Part shown: positions 21,975-33,700 of the stretch, one piece after another
Numbering within the stretch: the stretch's first letter is position 1
How the letters are laid out: the number at the start of each line of letters is the position of its first letter
Assembly (NCBI GenBank): GCA_036937835.1
Contig: CM072866.1
Coordinates: 15,966,501-16,030,500, forward strand
DNA length: 64,000 nt
Direction of reading: 5' to 3'
Origin: Pampus argenteus
Lineage: Eukaryota; Chordata; Actinopteri; Scombriformes; Stromateidae
Position numbers and translations under genes: made by a program
Notes under the pieces: generated by a model
Told to the model about the DNA's origin: nothing
What the model saw: the letters and a program-made list of their open reading frames with translations, nothing else
Databases searched by the model: none

Positions 21975-24224
21975 TACTTGCACGTTTATATTCATTTATC
22001 AATGTGGGAAACCTCCTGTGCTTGATTCTCAAACAACGGTGCAGGAATGCAGATCTGGTGCTGACTCTTGGTCAGCCTTATCTGGCCCTGCATAATCTCC
22101 TAGAGCTGTTTGGGTTCCCAGAGAAAATACATACACATGCACATGTCAAAACATACCAGCGTTTGGAGTACACGTACACACTCACTAGGAGGGGGAGAGA
22201 AAATTCCTGCAGAAATGTTTTGTTATGAAAGATAAAAGTAATGAGTGCATTTGTTGTACGTGGCCTGCTCAAAATGTAAATGCATTGTCTCGACTCTGAT
22301 TTAATACTTAACTGACTGCTGTCCCACTGTACACGTGTGGAAAGTACCTGTCCTTGATATGCAAATACACAGTCCATGATTATAAATTAATGGATTGTAA
22401 TAATTATGTTTGGATAAGAACAATATAAGAACAACATGTGACACCTTCGTACAATATGTGCCTCTTCTCTCTTGGTAAAGTGAGTACATTAACCCCTGCT
22501 CTGACCCTTGGACCCCCTCCCTACTCATTTTTTGCCCCCTTGAGTCTGCAGGGTGTAGGCCAGGCCAGCAGTAGAACAACAGACCCCATTGTCTTCTGAC
22601 ATATAAAACTGTTATGTTTATTTCTTACATAACAAGGAGTGAGATCACCATCTACAGAGCCAGTTGATACCCGCCTGCATGCAGCTAATGCCTCGCTGGC
22701 TTAATGATGGATTTATATGTGTGGAATGAAGGCTAGACACAGAGAGGTAGATAATAGCGGTGAGGTGAAAGTGAGGAGGCAAATCCAGCTCTGGATTGTG
22801 AAGGTGTAAACACTCAAACTGCATGTAAACAAATGTGTATTATGAGGGCTGTGAAGAGCAAAACCAGAACAACGCCTCAACTTATTGAAATATTTTAATA
22901 CATTTAATAGTGCACTTTGATTAACCTGTACAGAAATAATATTAATAAAAAAGATAAAACATTTGTTCATTTCTGTAACACGAAGTCTAACATTTACAAT
23001 AAAATAAAATAAAATGGTATGATACAAAACAAACATATATCTGAGGTATAAATATATTTGTTTTTAAATTAACTGTCATTGTCATGCGTTATTTGGCAGC
23101 GACACAGTTAAGGTAACACTTGATGATATGAACAATGACTTAGTGAATTAATCATACAACTCGACATAAAAGATGCAAGTCCTCAGATTGAAGCGTGAGT
23201 GTTACGGATGACGAAGGTCAACTTTGTTATGAGGACCCAAAGCTCTTCTTTTAAACACTGACAAAAAACAGTACACAGAGAGAAGCTTACACAAAGATAT
23301 TTTTTCCTTCCTTTTGAAATCACACAAACATTCAATCTGCCCTCTTCTTTACAGTAAAACCTGTAAAATCTCCACCTTTATAAAAGGACCTTTTGTTTTT
23401 CTCTGTTTACTTCTCATTTGTTTCTCTTATAGGAGTAGCCAGAGGTTTCTGTTGCAGGTTCGAACAGTTTTTTTTGTTTTCCTGTTGACAATTGTGAAAT
23501 CAATACTTTTTTTTTTTTTTTACGTCAAGCCTACAGCAATCTCAAAGAAATGGAAATTGACTGTGCTCTTAACAACTCTTTTTTTTTTAACAGTGAGGAA
23601 AAGCTTAAGATGGGACTTGTTTCAGCTTTTTCCAGCTTTGGTCCATTAGATTTGTTGGTCTCCTGTAAAATATTTAACCATTTCCAATCTCCAACTGTTT
23701 CTTAGGGGCTCCTACTGTTTTTTTTTAAAGCAACTGAATAGCTTTTTTCACTATACTATTTTTGCCCATGTATCTTCCAACTTCCATATGAAAATTTAGG
23801 TCATATTGAAGCTAACTGAATTTGATTTCTTTTTGAGGGAATAATCTGTTTTTATGTACATAAACAAGGCCCATTTTTAATCGTTCTTTTCATTTTGGTG
23901 AGCCAGCCACCGATTCTCGTCTGTCTCTGCCTTCCCCTACTGAAACCCTAAAACCCTCTGTGCTATCAGCCACTTGTCATCCTACAATATCCTACCTAGT
24001 GTCTCCACTCAGTCTGCATATTACCGGCACATTCACATTTTTCTTCGCTCATGGACTCATCAATCAACTGACCACAATATTGTCTACCATTTCTCCTGTG
24101 CTTTGCTGTAACAGAAAAATGGACAGAGGTAACACATATGGCCTATGACACCAACCATTAGTGTTAACAGAATACTGTATGTACACATTATGCTGCGACT
24201 GGAAACCAGTGCAAGGAATATGTA

Positions 24225-24230
24225 TTTATT
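24225..24230 (-). terminator. dlc1: Candidate dlc1 polyadenylation signal
   Basis: AATAAA on the minus strand, about 460 nt after the dlc1 stop codon. DLC1 3'UTRs in other vertebrates are often longer, so later sites (for example 22617-22622) may also be used. Confidence 0.3.
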
Positions 24231-24275
24231 AACCATTTGTTGTACTGAACACGCACGCACCCACACTCACATGTG

Positions 24276-24279
24276 CACA

Positions 24280-24310
<31 letters not shown>

Positions 24311-24311
24311 C
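24276..24311. repeat. CA microsatellite
   Basis: CA repeats with one TA interruption, within the presumed dlc1 3'UTR. Confidence 0.9.
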
Positions 24312-24686
24312 TTGAATCCCCTTGCTTCTCGGAAGCAATAGAACCATTTGAATGAGCTTAAACCTCACATCATGTATCTGGAAGTCATGTCCTTTGGTCC
24401 AGATAAATGTTTGTGTGACATGGCAGGACACAGAGACCTCCCAAAGAACAAGTTTAAAGGATAACATCAGTCTGTTGTGATATAATCAGAGCAAAAAAAA
24501 AAAAAGTCCTTCAATCCAGGATCCAGGGTTTGTCCTTTAAATGAGTGTATAAAGAGGGCTCGGACCCGGTCTACTTCTCTGTTGGAACAGGTGGAATGAG
24601 TTATTTCAAATCCACAGTCATTGAAAACAGTCTGGGGTTCAATGAAGTTGTTGATACTCTTGTTGCCCACATTGCACACTGCTTTC

Positions 24687-24786
24687 TCATTTGTCCATGG
24701 GTGCAGTGAATGAGTCACGTATCCGTGCCACCTCAGCAGCACACAAGTGTCCATACAGTTTATTGTACCACTCTGGGAAACGACCC
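24687..24786 (-). CDS. dlc1: dlc1 exon 14 (end of START domain)
   Basis: Acceptor tattcag. It encodes GRFPEWYNKLYGHLCAAEVA then RIRDSFTAPMDK, with TGA at 24689-24687. PEWY...GHLCAAEV is the C-terminal START helix; the tail is shorter than in human. Confidence 0.95.
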
Positions 24787-27700
24787 CTGAATAAGAAGGA
24801 AGAGACATAGGGTTAGCAAATTTTGTCTTATTGAAGCATCAGCTAAATTACTTGACTGACCTAATAAACGACTGAATTGTTCTCCCTCCTGTCAGTTATC
24901 TACTCACCTGCAGTCGATCCTGGAAATGTGTGTGAGTCGGGATTTGTTGGTGCCGCAGGGCTCGATAAAGTAGCGTGAAGTGAGGACATTGGCCCGAACA
25001 CCCACCACTGGTGCCCCTTCATGGTCCACAGATGTACACACAAGTGCACATGCTCCTTTTGGCAGGTCTGTTAACCATGTTCTGGTTGAAAGAGTAAAGA
25101 AAGTTAGGATTAAAAACTGTAAAAACTGAAAAAAAATAACACCAAAAGAGAAGTAAGACAGACAAGGAGGAGGAAAAGGAAAATAATCTACCTGAGCACC
25201 AGGTGGTCTCTTGTAGGATGTGGGGCCATGGTATTCCTAACGTAGTGGTAGACCTCCGTCCTCTCATCCAGGGTCTCCACCACACGACTCTCGAGCAGAT
25301 CCTCGTCCCAGTGGCCTTGCTCCCGCAGCAGCCGTGTCAGGACCTCTTCAGGACTTGCAGGCACCTCCACAGTCACCTTCCACAGCCGCAGTGGAAAGCC
25401 ATCATGCACCTGGACAGATAGAGTGGCCCAATTACTTAACATGCTGTTCTTTTTTTTTATTATTATTTTTGGCGGAATTTTATATATTTATTTGACATCT
25501 TAAAATAGCGCAATGATAGGAAATTAGGAAGAAGAAATGACATGCAACAAAGGTCGTCAGCAAATGTGAAGCAGAGATGTTGCAGTTAATGGTCACAGTT
25601 TCAATAATCAATAATAATCAAAACAAAATGTTTTTATCTGTCACAGTGTGACATTATACTGTATTTGGGCTGTAAGGTTGAACATATATGAAATGTAAGT
25701 GTCTTATACAAGTTATTGGAAGCTTCCTGGTAATCCGATCAGTATTTACAGGAATTAGTCTTGGTAATCAACATCATTTTATGCACAACAGTCAGGCTGT
25801 GTTTTTTAAACTTTGCATTGTTACTTTAGCCAAGTCAGCTGCTTCATTCTGTCATCAGATGATAAAGAACACACATTCTCTCTGTCTTGTGACTCTTGAA
25901 CTGTAGAAAAGATAAACCTCACACAGGGCACTTACACACCAGACACAGGAAATGTAGGCCTGGGATAATGGTGAGGTTGCGTATGTATGTACGAGTGTGT
26001 GTGTGTGTGTGTGTGTGTGAGACAAGCTGATGTCATTCTGGGATAGTATCCAGGGCTGGGATGAGAATGAGAAACTGAGAGCCAGGACGGTTTCACACGG
26101 ACGCCTTTCTATACAGGAAACTCTAACTGCTGGTTTTCCACAAGATATTTAGTGAACCAGGAGAGAGGAAAGGAAAAGACAGGAAACAGAGATAGTTGAA
26201 AAGACAGCGTGTTCTTAATGGATAGCAGCTTGTTTACGCTCTGAAGACAGATTGACTAATTGTCTGTTTTTACTGTCATTAATTCATTTTATGAATGTCA
26301 TTTTCGCTTTGTGGTGTGCGTGTGTGTGTGGAAGAAAAGGGATTTTCATTATTTTGCATGCCAGAACTAGTAAGAACTGATAAATACGCAAGCGGGATTA
26401 CCTTCCTATAGGCCAGCTCAGCGTGCTCAGGGGTGGAGCAGCTGTCATAACCTTTGAACTTGTCCTTTGCCTCTTTGAGGAGGGCATCGAGGCTGTCCTG
26501 TAGGTAGGCCCTGTAGCCTCCTCGTCCAGTCTCTTCACCCGCAAGCTCCTCCAAGCGTTGCGGCAGCAGAGCCTGCTCCACATATGAGTTCCTGCAGCGA
26601 TTCATTTCCTCTGGGATCTGAGGGAAAGGAGAATAAAGGAGGACAATGAGAGTCAGAACATTTATTCGCACTGTAAATTATTTTTCTATTGAGTTGCTGG
26701 AGGCCATAAGTGAGGGTTAAATAAGTTTGATTTGGCTCTGGTTCCTCATCTGCAAACATGATCAATTAGGTTTCTACAACAACTGCACATATAAAGGAGT
26801 GGAGCTACAAAAAAGCGTGATTAGCACTGAGTTTTTAAGCTTCATGTTTAATTTTTTTTTGTCAGGCGTATCCACTTACTACATTAATTCACTTAATTGA
26901 TGGGAAATTGAATAAAGCATAATTTATAATGATTAAATATGGAAACACACAGTTTTCATCTGCTTGTTTGTCTTGCTCATTCATTATTTCGTTATCTCTG
27001 TATGTCTTTGTTTTACTCTCTGCCTGTTTTTAGGTGCCATCCTTCAGGTTTAATTGAGTACTAACAATATTACTGTCTAAGAAAAGGCTTGTTCAAATGG
27101 AAGCAAATTACAGTCTGTCATTTCATAGGTCATCTCCCTTTTTATTAATTTCCTTTAGCAAATAAAAATCTAATTAAAACAGGGTAATACAGGAGGTAAT
27201 TGGGTTTGCTTGTTGTATGACATGACCATGACAGGAAGCCAGGAAGTTCTCCCACAATCTAATAAGGCTTTGAACATTAATGACACACAGTGTGCGACCC
27301 TTTAGCATTTACTGTAGCATGTCAGATAAGACTGCACTGGGCAAGAGTGCGTTTTAAGGCTGAATGGGATTGAAATGGGATTAGACATTGCATAGTTTGC
27401 TGATAATTTCCTGTTTATCCAGTCAAGTGCCCTCTATGTGGACAAGCAGAACCAAACAGAGCAGAGATGGATTCTACATCTGTGGGTTTTGTGTGGCTAT
27501 GCTATAACTGAATATCCAGCACAGATAATGGAGTTGGGTATACATTTACACAGAGACACAAAGTTCAGTTCAGAACTGTACAGTAAACAGTAGTTTTCTT
27601 AATGTGATCAAAATACTGTGTGAGCAAAGCAAGTTATGTAACTTGGGCTGTTTGTTTCTAGGACAAACACTGGGACGCAAGGTGTTTGGTTAATGACAAG

Positions 27701-30700
27701 ATACAGTGAGCCAGAGGTGACATTCATTGTGTAGCAAACAGATTTTGATCGACTGCCTTTTGTACATTACAAGTACATTTTCAGCTCTGGTGTTGTTAAG
27801 CACTGACCCGGAAGAGTTTCCTGCACTCCTGGATCATGTGTGCCAGGCCATGAGTGGCAGCCAGATTCTCATTCAGGTCTCTCTGGTCCGGCTTTCCCAG
27901 TGTCTGCTTCCTGTTCATCACCCTTCAACCAAGGCGGAAAAAAGAAGTGGACACACAAAGATTAGTAACAGCATCCATCATTCAGACAGCAAGTGTTAAA
28001 AAAAAAGAGGCAGTGGCAAGGTTTCGGGGTGGAAAGGAAGAAAGAGTGTTTTGCTGTTTACACCTGATGAACTCTATTTAAGCTTTGACAAAGGTGTTTC
28101 TTAATTAGATAAAGATGTTTATGTAAACTTTCTATATCCTGTGTCTCTCTCTCTTTCCCTCCTTTCTTAAGCTTTCCTCTCTTCCTATTTCTTCTCTGTC
28201 CTCCATCTACAGTATCCTGCTCTTTTGTTTCTTTAAAGTGACCCTTTCCTGTTTTCACAGTGTACAGCGCATTATATGTTATGTAAGATGCCACTACAAT
28301 AACTGTGTCAATGACGGCAATTAAAATAAAGGTTAAAATAAACTGATCACAATGGCGTACATGCAGACATACACACACACACACACAGACACCCACCTCG
28401 GTGAGGAGCTCTCCTTACGGCGCAGGGTGTTCAGGTGGAAGAGGGACGGGGCCAGACAGACAGCCAGGTTGGTGGGGGTCATCTGGTTCTCGGTCACGCT
28501 GGCGGTCACATCGCTCAGCAGACACAGAAGCGTCCGCAGTGCCTCGCGGTTCTCGTCAGGCAGCAGCAGCACAGCTGCGCGCGCTGCCTGCAGACGCAGC
28601 TCTTTAGGCATGTCTGGAGAGGAAAGGAGAAGATATCATGTTTTTTTTTTTTTTCAATTATTATATAATAAATACAATTACTAATTACTGTCTTGCTACA
28701 TCATGCCTTTATTGGGTCTGACAGTTAATTCAGGAAGGGGTTTGTGTAGGGCCTCTTTTTTGCCTTGCTGGAATGAGTTATGAAGGGATCTGTGACAACC
28801 TAAGTGGGTTATATAAGTCTGTACGTGTGTGTCTGCTGTATGCTTCATGCTTCATGCACAGGACTGGTTTAGTTCCACCTTATATAAACAGTCCCTAATG
28901 CTGCCCTTACAATCATAATGTAGCAGAAATTGAGAGGATGTCCATGTTAACAGTGAGTCAGAGAAGGCTGAGACAATACTGTATGGATTTACCGTACTAC
29001 ATATATCACCTCTTTCCACAGTTATTTCCTGCATTCATCTTGTTTGTTTTCTTTGTATAGTTTCATATTTTCTTGCTCCACAACAGGCAAGCACCCATAG
29101 CCCCAACAATGAAACAATACTATCTTGTGTATTCCTGCACACAGTCCTCTCACAGATGTGTATGTCTCTGCAATATTCTTCGTGAAATGTACATGTGGGT
29201 GCGTGTGTGTATTCTTACACTGATAGATCTGGAGGAAGGTCTCAGACAGTTTGCTAGTGAGCAGGGGTTCTGGCAAATCTCTGAAGTACTGCTTCAGCAT
29301 GTCTGCAACATCATAGGCTGATTGGCTCTCGTAGTTGACTCCTCCACCATCTGCACCGCTCGCCTCGTTCATCTGACGCAGAGCTTGGATGCGAGATTTA
29401 ACTCCCGATTTCCTGAAAAGACCAACCTGGACACAGAGAGACGGAGTTACATCATGGATACTGTACAAAGTTAGCTTTGAACTATACATCTCTTATTAGT
29501 CTTAGTATTACACTAAATACAATATTTGATCTCATCATTCAGGGAGTATCAAAAATAATTCATGTGCCCAAAGCAAACAAAAAAGTCATTATAACAAACA
29601 AAACAAACAAAAGAAAAAGAGAAAAAGGCCATTGACTTGTCCAGCCTGAATACTTTCCATGAGCTTTCACCACTTCCAAACAGAGGCGCCTTGTCTTGCT
29701 CTGAAAAGCATACCATCACTCTCTTTTCTGTTTTGCCCTCCATTAACAGCTATTTTCTCCCTTTCCCCTCTTTTGTTTTCTATTTTGAGTGTACACACAC
29801 ACACACTTTTATCTTAATCTTTCATACCGTCTCTGGATTAAACAGACAGACACAGGTGAGTCAACAGCTGCAAGCTTTGACTGACCCCAGACCTCCCTGC
29901 TTCAGCGTATGTGTGACAAAGTAGAGAACAAGGGGGAAACCGTATCCACATGATGTCTAAATGGGTTTTACACTTTTTCCGATTCGCTGCTCTGTCTTAT
30001 GTAACATCCCATGAAGATGAATATTTGACTGCCTGCAGATGTCCTAAAATTCAGATATTATGTAACTTAACTTAACCACCTTAAAGAATGTTTTCGTGTT
30101 AGTTCGGTGTAACTGAAAATGGCCCTTTAAGCTTAATGACTGGCTGTCAGAAATTCCCTAAGCCGCTGGCATGTACATACAAAGGGAGTATCTATAAAAC
30201 TGTTCAAATATAGTACGTGTGTTTATTCATGTATTATATGTTACCTGGTCGAGACATTGGTTGCGTAAGTAGCGCATGGCCTGCTGAATTCCCTGAGGGA
30301 GGGGCTGGCCTGTCCGCTGGACGATGACTTGTAGTGGCACACCGAACACATTCCTGTCTTTATAGTCGCGCACCTTGATGCGCTTCATAAACTTTGGCAC
30401 AGCCCTGCAACATTGACACACAAGAAAAACATCTCATCATTACCTGCTACAAAGACTATTGACACAAGCACAAGTCTTGATATGCATTTAGTAAAGGAAT
30501 TTGATATGGCTGCATTCTTTCCTACTTGTTACTGACATATGAATTGTATAAATTGGCTTTATTCTGTGCTACAAAGGTCTATGCAGAGGCTAATTCTGCA
30601 TGGACAACAGCAACACATCATACAATAAACAGAAAACCCTACTGACAACTGAAATTTTGTCTCACAGGATGGATTTGTTCACAATCTCTGACACAGTTAT

Positions 30701-33700
30701 CCATTTAGCTCAGATTTAATAAACACCTCTGCATCCATCCCCAGTTGAGTTGCTACTGTTACTACGGGGGAAACCATGAACAGAAGCCTGTCTCCAGGTT
30801 TATGAGGGGGATGGATAAACGGAGTGAGGCGATAGTGGAGGGGAGGGGGTTCTCACTATTTATAATTGTGTGTGCATACGTGTGTGCACGTGCACTTGGG
30901 TGTAAGCGAACGACAAGTCCATAACCTCAAACCTAGAATTGAAACATCCAATTCTGTCTCAAAAGAGTGCGCCCGCAGATTTATAGCTGTCCTTCTATCT
31001 GGGTGTGAGTGTGTTTAGCAAAGAGATGCTATGCTTGACTAAGGACAAGCTTGTCTTTGTAAGAGCAGGCATTCACAAGACTCAAAGTGCTCCTCAAAAC
31101 CACAGTTCGGGAAAAACTGAAAAGGGCCAAGTTATGATCCTAGCCTGGAATTCTGAATATGTGTGGGCCTCCAGTGGCCAACAAGTGGTCTCTGTCTTTC
31201 ATCAGCTCAAGCCTGTCATAAGACTGTCATAACGGTTTCTATTTCTGTCCAGCGAAGGTCTCGGGTAAAAAAAAAAAAAGAATATTTTGATGTGATATTT
31301 CAATTTTAGTTAAGTTTAATTCATTTGACTGTTAAAAAGTAATGCGAAAATTGTGCCACATGTTACAAAGTAAAGTAATGCTGGGTAATTTACTTAAATT
31401 TACCTCTGATCTTTGTTCCAAGTTTTACTACAACCAAATTGTTTGTAAGTCTTTTTGGAGCTTTTGGAGCATTCCATTTGTAAAAGAGAAAAATATAGGA
31501 TTACAAAGAAAAAGAAAAGGAGATGGCAAAAGCAAGTTCAGAAGCGACATCAAGTTCTCAAAAGTCAAAACGATGGCACCCAAAAAGATAATGGGTGCTG
31601 TTGGATAATCATGAGCACCGTATAAAATAAATTCAGACCAATGCTCAAGAACTGAGAGAGAAGGTAATAGTAGAGGGATAATTGTTTGGGGGCAGATCTC
31701 TCCAGCCTCCAGCTCTTGTAACACCATGCGTGTGAACTGCCATGATTGCCCCGTTGAGAAAAAGACAATGTACACCCCTTCCCAGCAATTACGGGCCTGG
31801 GAAAAGAATGTGAAACCCAACCTCTGTGGACAGCCGTCACCACACTATACACCGACTTTCTGACGGAGGGGATTGGGAGACGGGTGGGACGAAAGGGGTA
31901 GAAGTGGGACAGATGGATGGCTGAATGGATACATTTAAGAGCATCACGAGGAACAATTAGTCAGACGCAGACAATATTTTACAATATTTTTTAAAAATCT
32001 GTATTTAAAAAAATAAAAATATACCTTTATTATATACATATACATTATATACACTGTGAGTTCCTTACATAAACTATTTTCCAAATGTCCACTCACCAGC
32101 TGAAACCATGTTTGTTTGTAGGGGTGTGCCTCTCTAGCAGAGCAGTGAGCTGCAGCAGAGAGAGCTTCTGGAGGAGATTCATCTGTAGCACAGACTGGCA
32201 GCTAATCTGGAGCTGGGCGGAGGCCAAACTGGGCCGATGGGAGTTCTGGAAGCTCGGCCAACGGAGTTTCTGTGGCCTGGAGTACGAGGAGAAAGAGAAA
32301 TAGATGTGAAGAAAACAGAAAACAACACAAAGCCATACACAGTATTTACAATATTATCCCTAAGTGATCAGTTTAGGGATTACAGGGATTTATGCACACA
32401 TCAATCAAGAGGTTGTCTAAAAGACTAAAACTCATGCCCCCCACGTGTAATTCGGCTTGTGGATTCCTGAAGGAACGGAAACAGTCTCCATGGAGACCAA
32501 GCAGCATTCCAGAGTACTCAGCACCATTACGTAAGGAGAGAAGTCTCAGCGTGCCCCCCGTTTATCCTTTGCTGTCACGCTCTATAGAAAACTTTTTTTG
32601 TTGGTACCTCAGTGTTTGTCTTTCTATTGGATTTAGATTTGCTTTGTTGTCCTTGGTTTTTCATGCTCCAAGTAAAAAAAAAAAAAGAAAGCTTTAGCCT
32701 AGTTTTACAGAAGACGACTAAGGGCACCCTTTGAAGACAGAAGTCTGAATTATATATTTCGATCTTAAAAGATCAGTCCACCAAGATAACAAAACATTAT
32801 ATAAAACAACTGTTTTCATGTGAACGACTTTACCTTACCACAAATAATCCTAAAAAAGCAGACTATAGCGCCTGTGAATAATCCAGAGTAACAGGGACAT
32901 CATTTTTAGTGTGTGTTTGTGCATATGTCAGCACTACAATAAACACAGGCATAAATATAGATATCTCAAAACCATGAAAAGAGAGAAAATATGCTTTTCA
33001 TAATCTACGTCTGGTAACACACCTGCTGGTTCTTGTTAAAGATGCTCCAACGCCAGAGTCTCTTCTCTCTCTCATCACCTCCTCTCCCTCGCCCAGTGGG
33101 TTTCCTGTGCTGTCTTGGTCACTTCCATTCTCAGTCTCCTCCAGTCGGTTCTGCAGAGGAGAGGATGGGCATGGGGAGGCTGAGTCCAGTGCTGAATCTG
33201 AGTCTCCCTCCTCCTCTTCATCCTCCTCCTCCTCCTCCTCTTCACCGGCTACAGCCTCTGACCAGGCATTAACAAAGCGCTGCAGGCCGCTGACATGTTG
33301 TAGCACTTCCTCCAGTTTGTGCTCATCCCCCTCTTCCTCCTCCACATCCTCTTCTCTCTCAGTATAAGGGACATTGTCATAAAAACTGAGCCGGCTGTCC
33401 AAAGAGCCTGAAGAGCCACGACGCTGACGTCTACTTTGCCGTCCCCTGAGGATCACAGAGTTCCCGTTATCATTTCTATTACTGTTGCGTGAACTCCCGT
33501 CTTGTAGGGCCTTGGGGAAAGTTCCGGGCTTGTGACCTTCTGGTAAATAAAAGAAGATCATGCCATCCTCTTCCTCCTCTTCTTCCTCCACCTGTCTGCT
33601 ATTGTTTGGAACAGTACGGTTGTTCTTGCGGTTCTGCTCATCAACTGTCATCCCATTACTGGCTTTGCATGGGATGGGTGGGGCAGATTTGGGTTGGGGT

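Larger units (their letters stand above)
18641..24686. other. Intergenic DNA and presumed dlc1 3'UTR
   Basis: No coding exon is found in this 6 kb. It holds TA/TG repeats near 18.83-18.89 kb, CA repeats near 21.95 and 24.28 kb, T-rich tracts at 23.3-23.9 kb, a possible LINE tail ending near 21.87 kb, and a CTCF-like motif at 20424-20440. The part next to 24.7 kb is probably the dlc1 3'UTR; TTTATT at 24225-24230 (AATAAA on -) is a candidate poly(A) signal. Confidence 0.6.

Noticed and set aside
23451..23470. GCAGGTTCGAACAG, like a tRNA B-box
   Set aside because: No A-box at the right distance and no acceptor-stem pairing; not a tRNA gene.
24467..24808. 113-codon minus-strand ORF starting MSLPSYSGVVSQSG
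   Set aside because: It is the wrong frame over dlc1 exon 14; the true frame reads GRFPEWYNKLYGHLC and stops at 24687.
31428..31820. 130-codon open frame on the minus strand inside dlc1 intron 6
   Set aside because: Composition is hydrophobic but shows no domain. The flanking exons 6 and 7 join perfectly without it, and the frame lacks matching splice sites.
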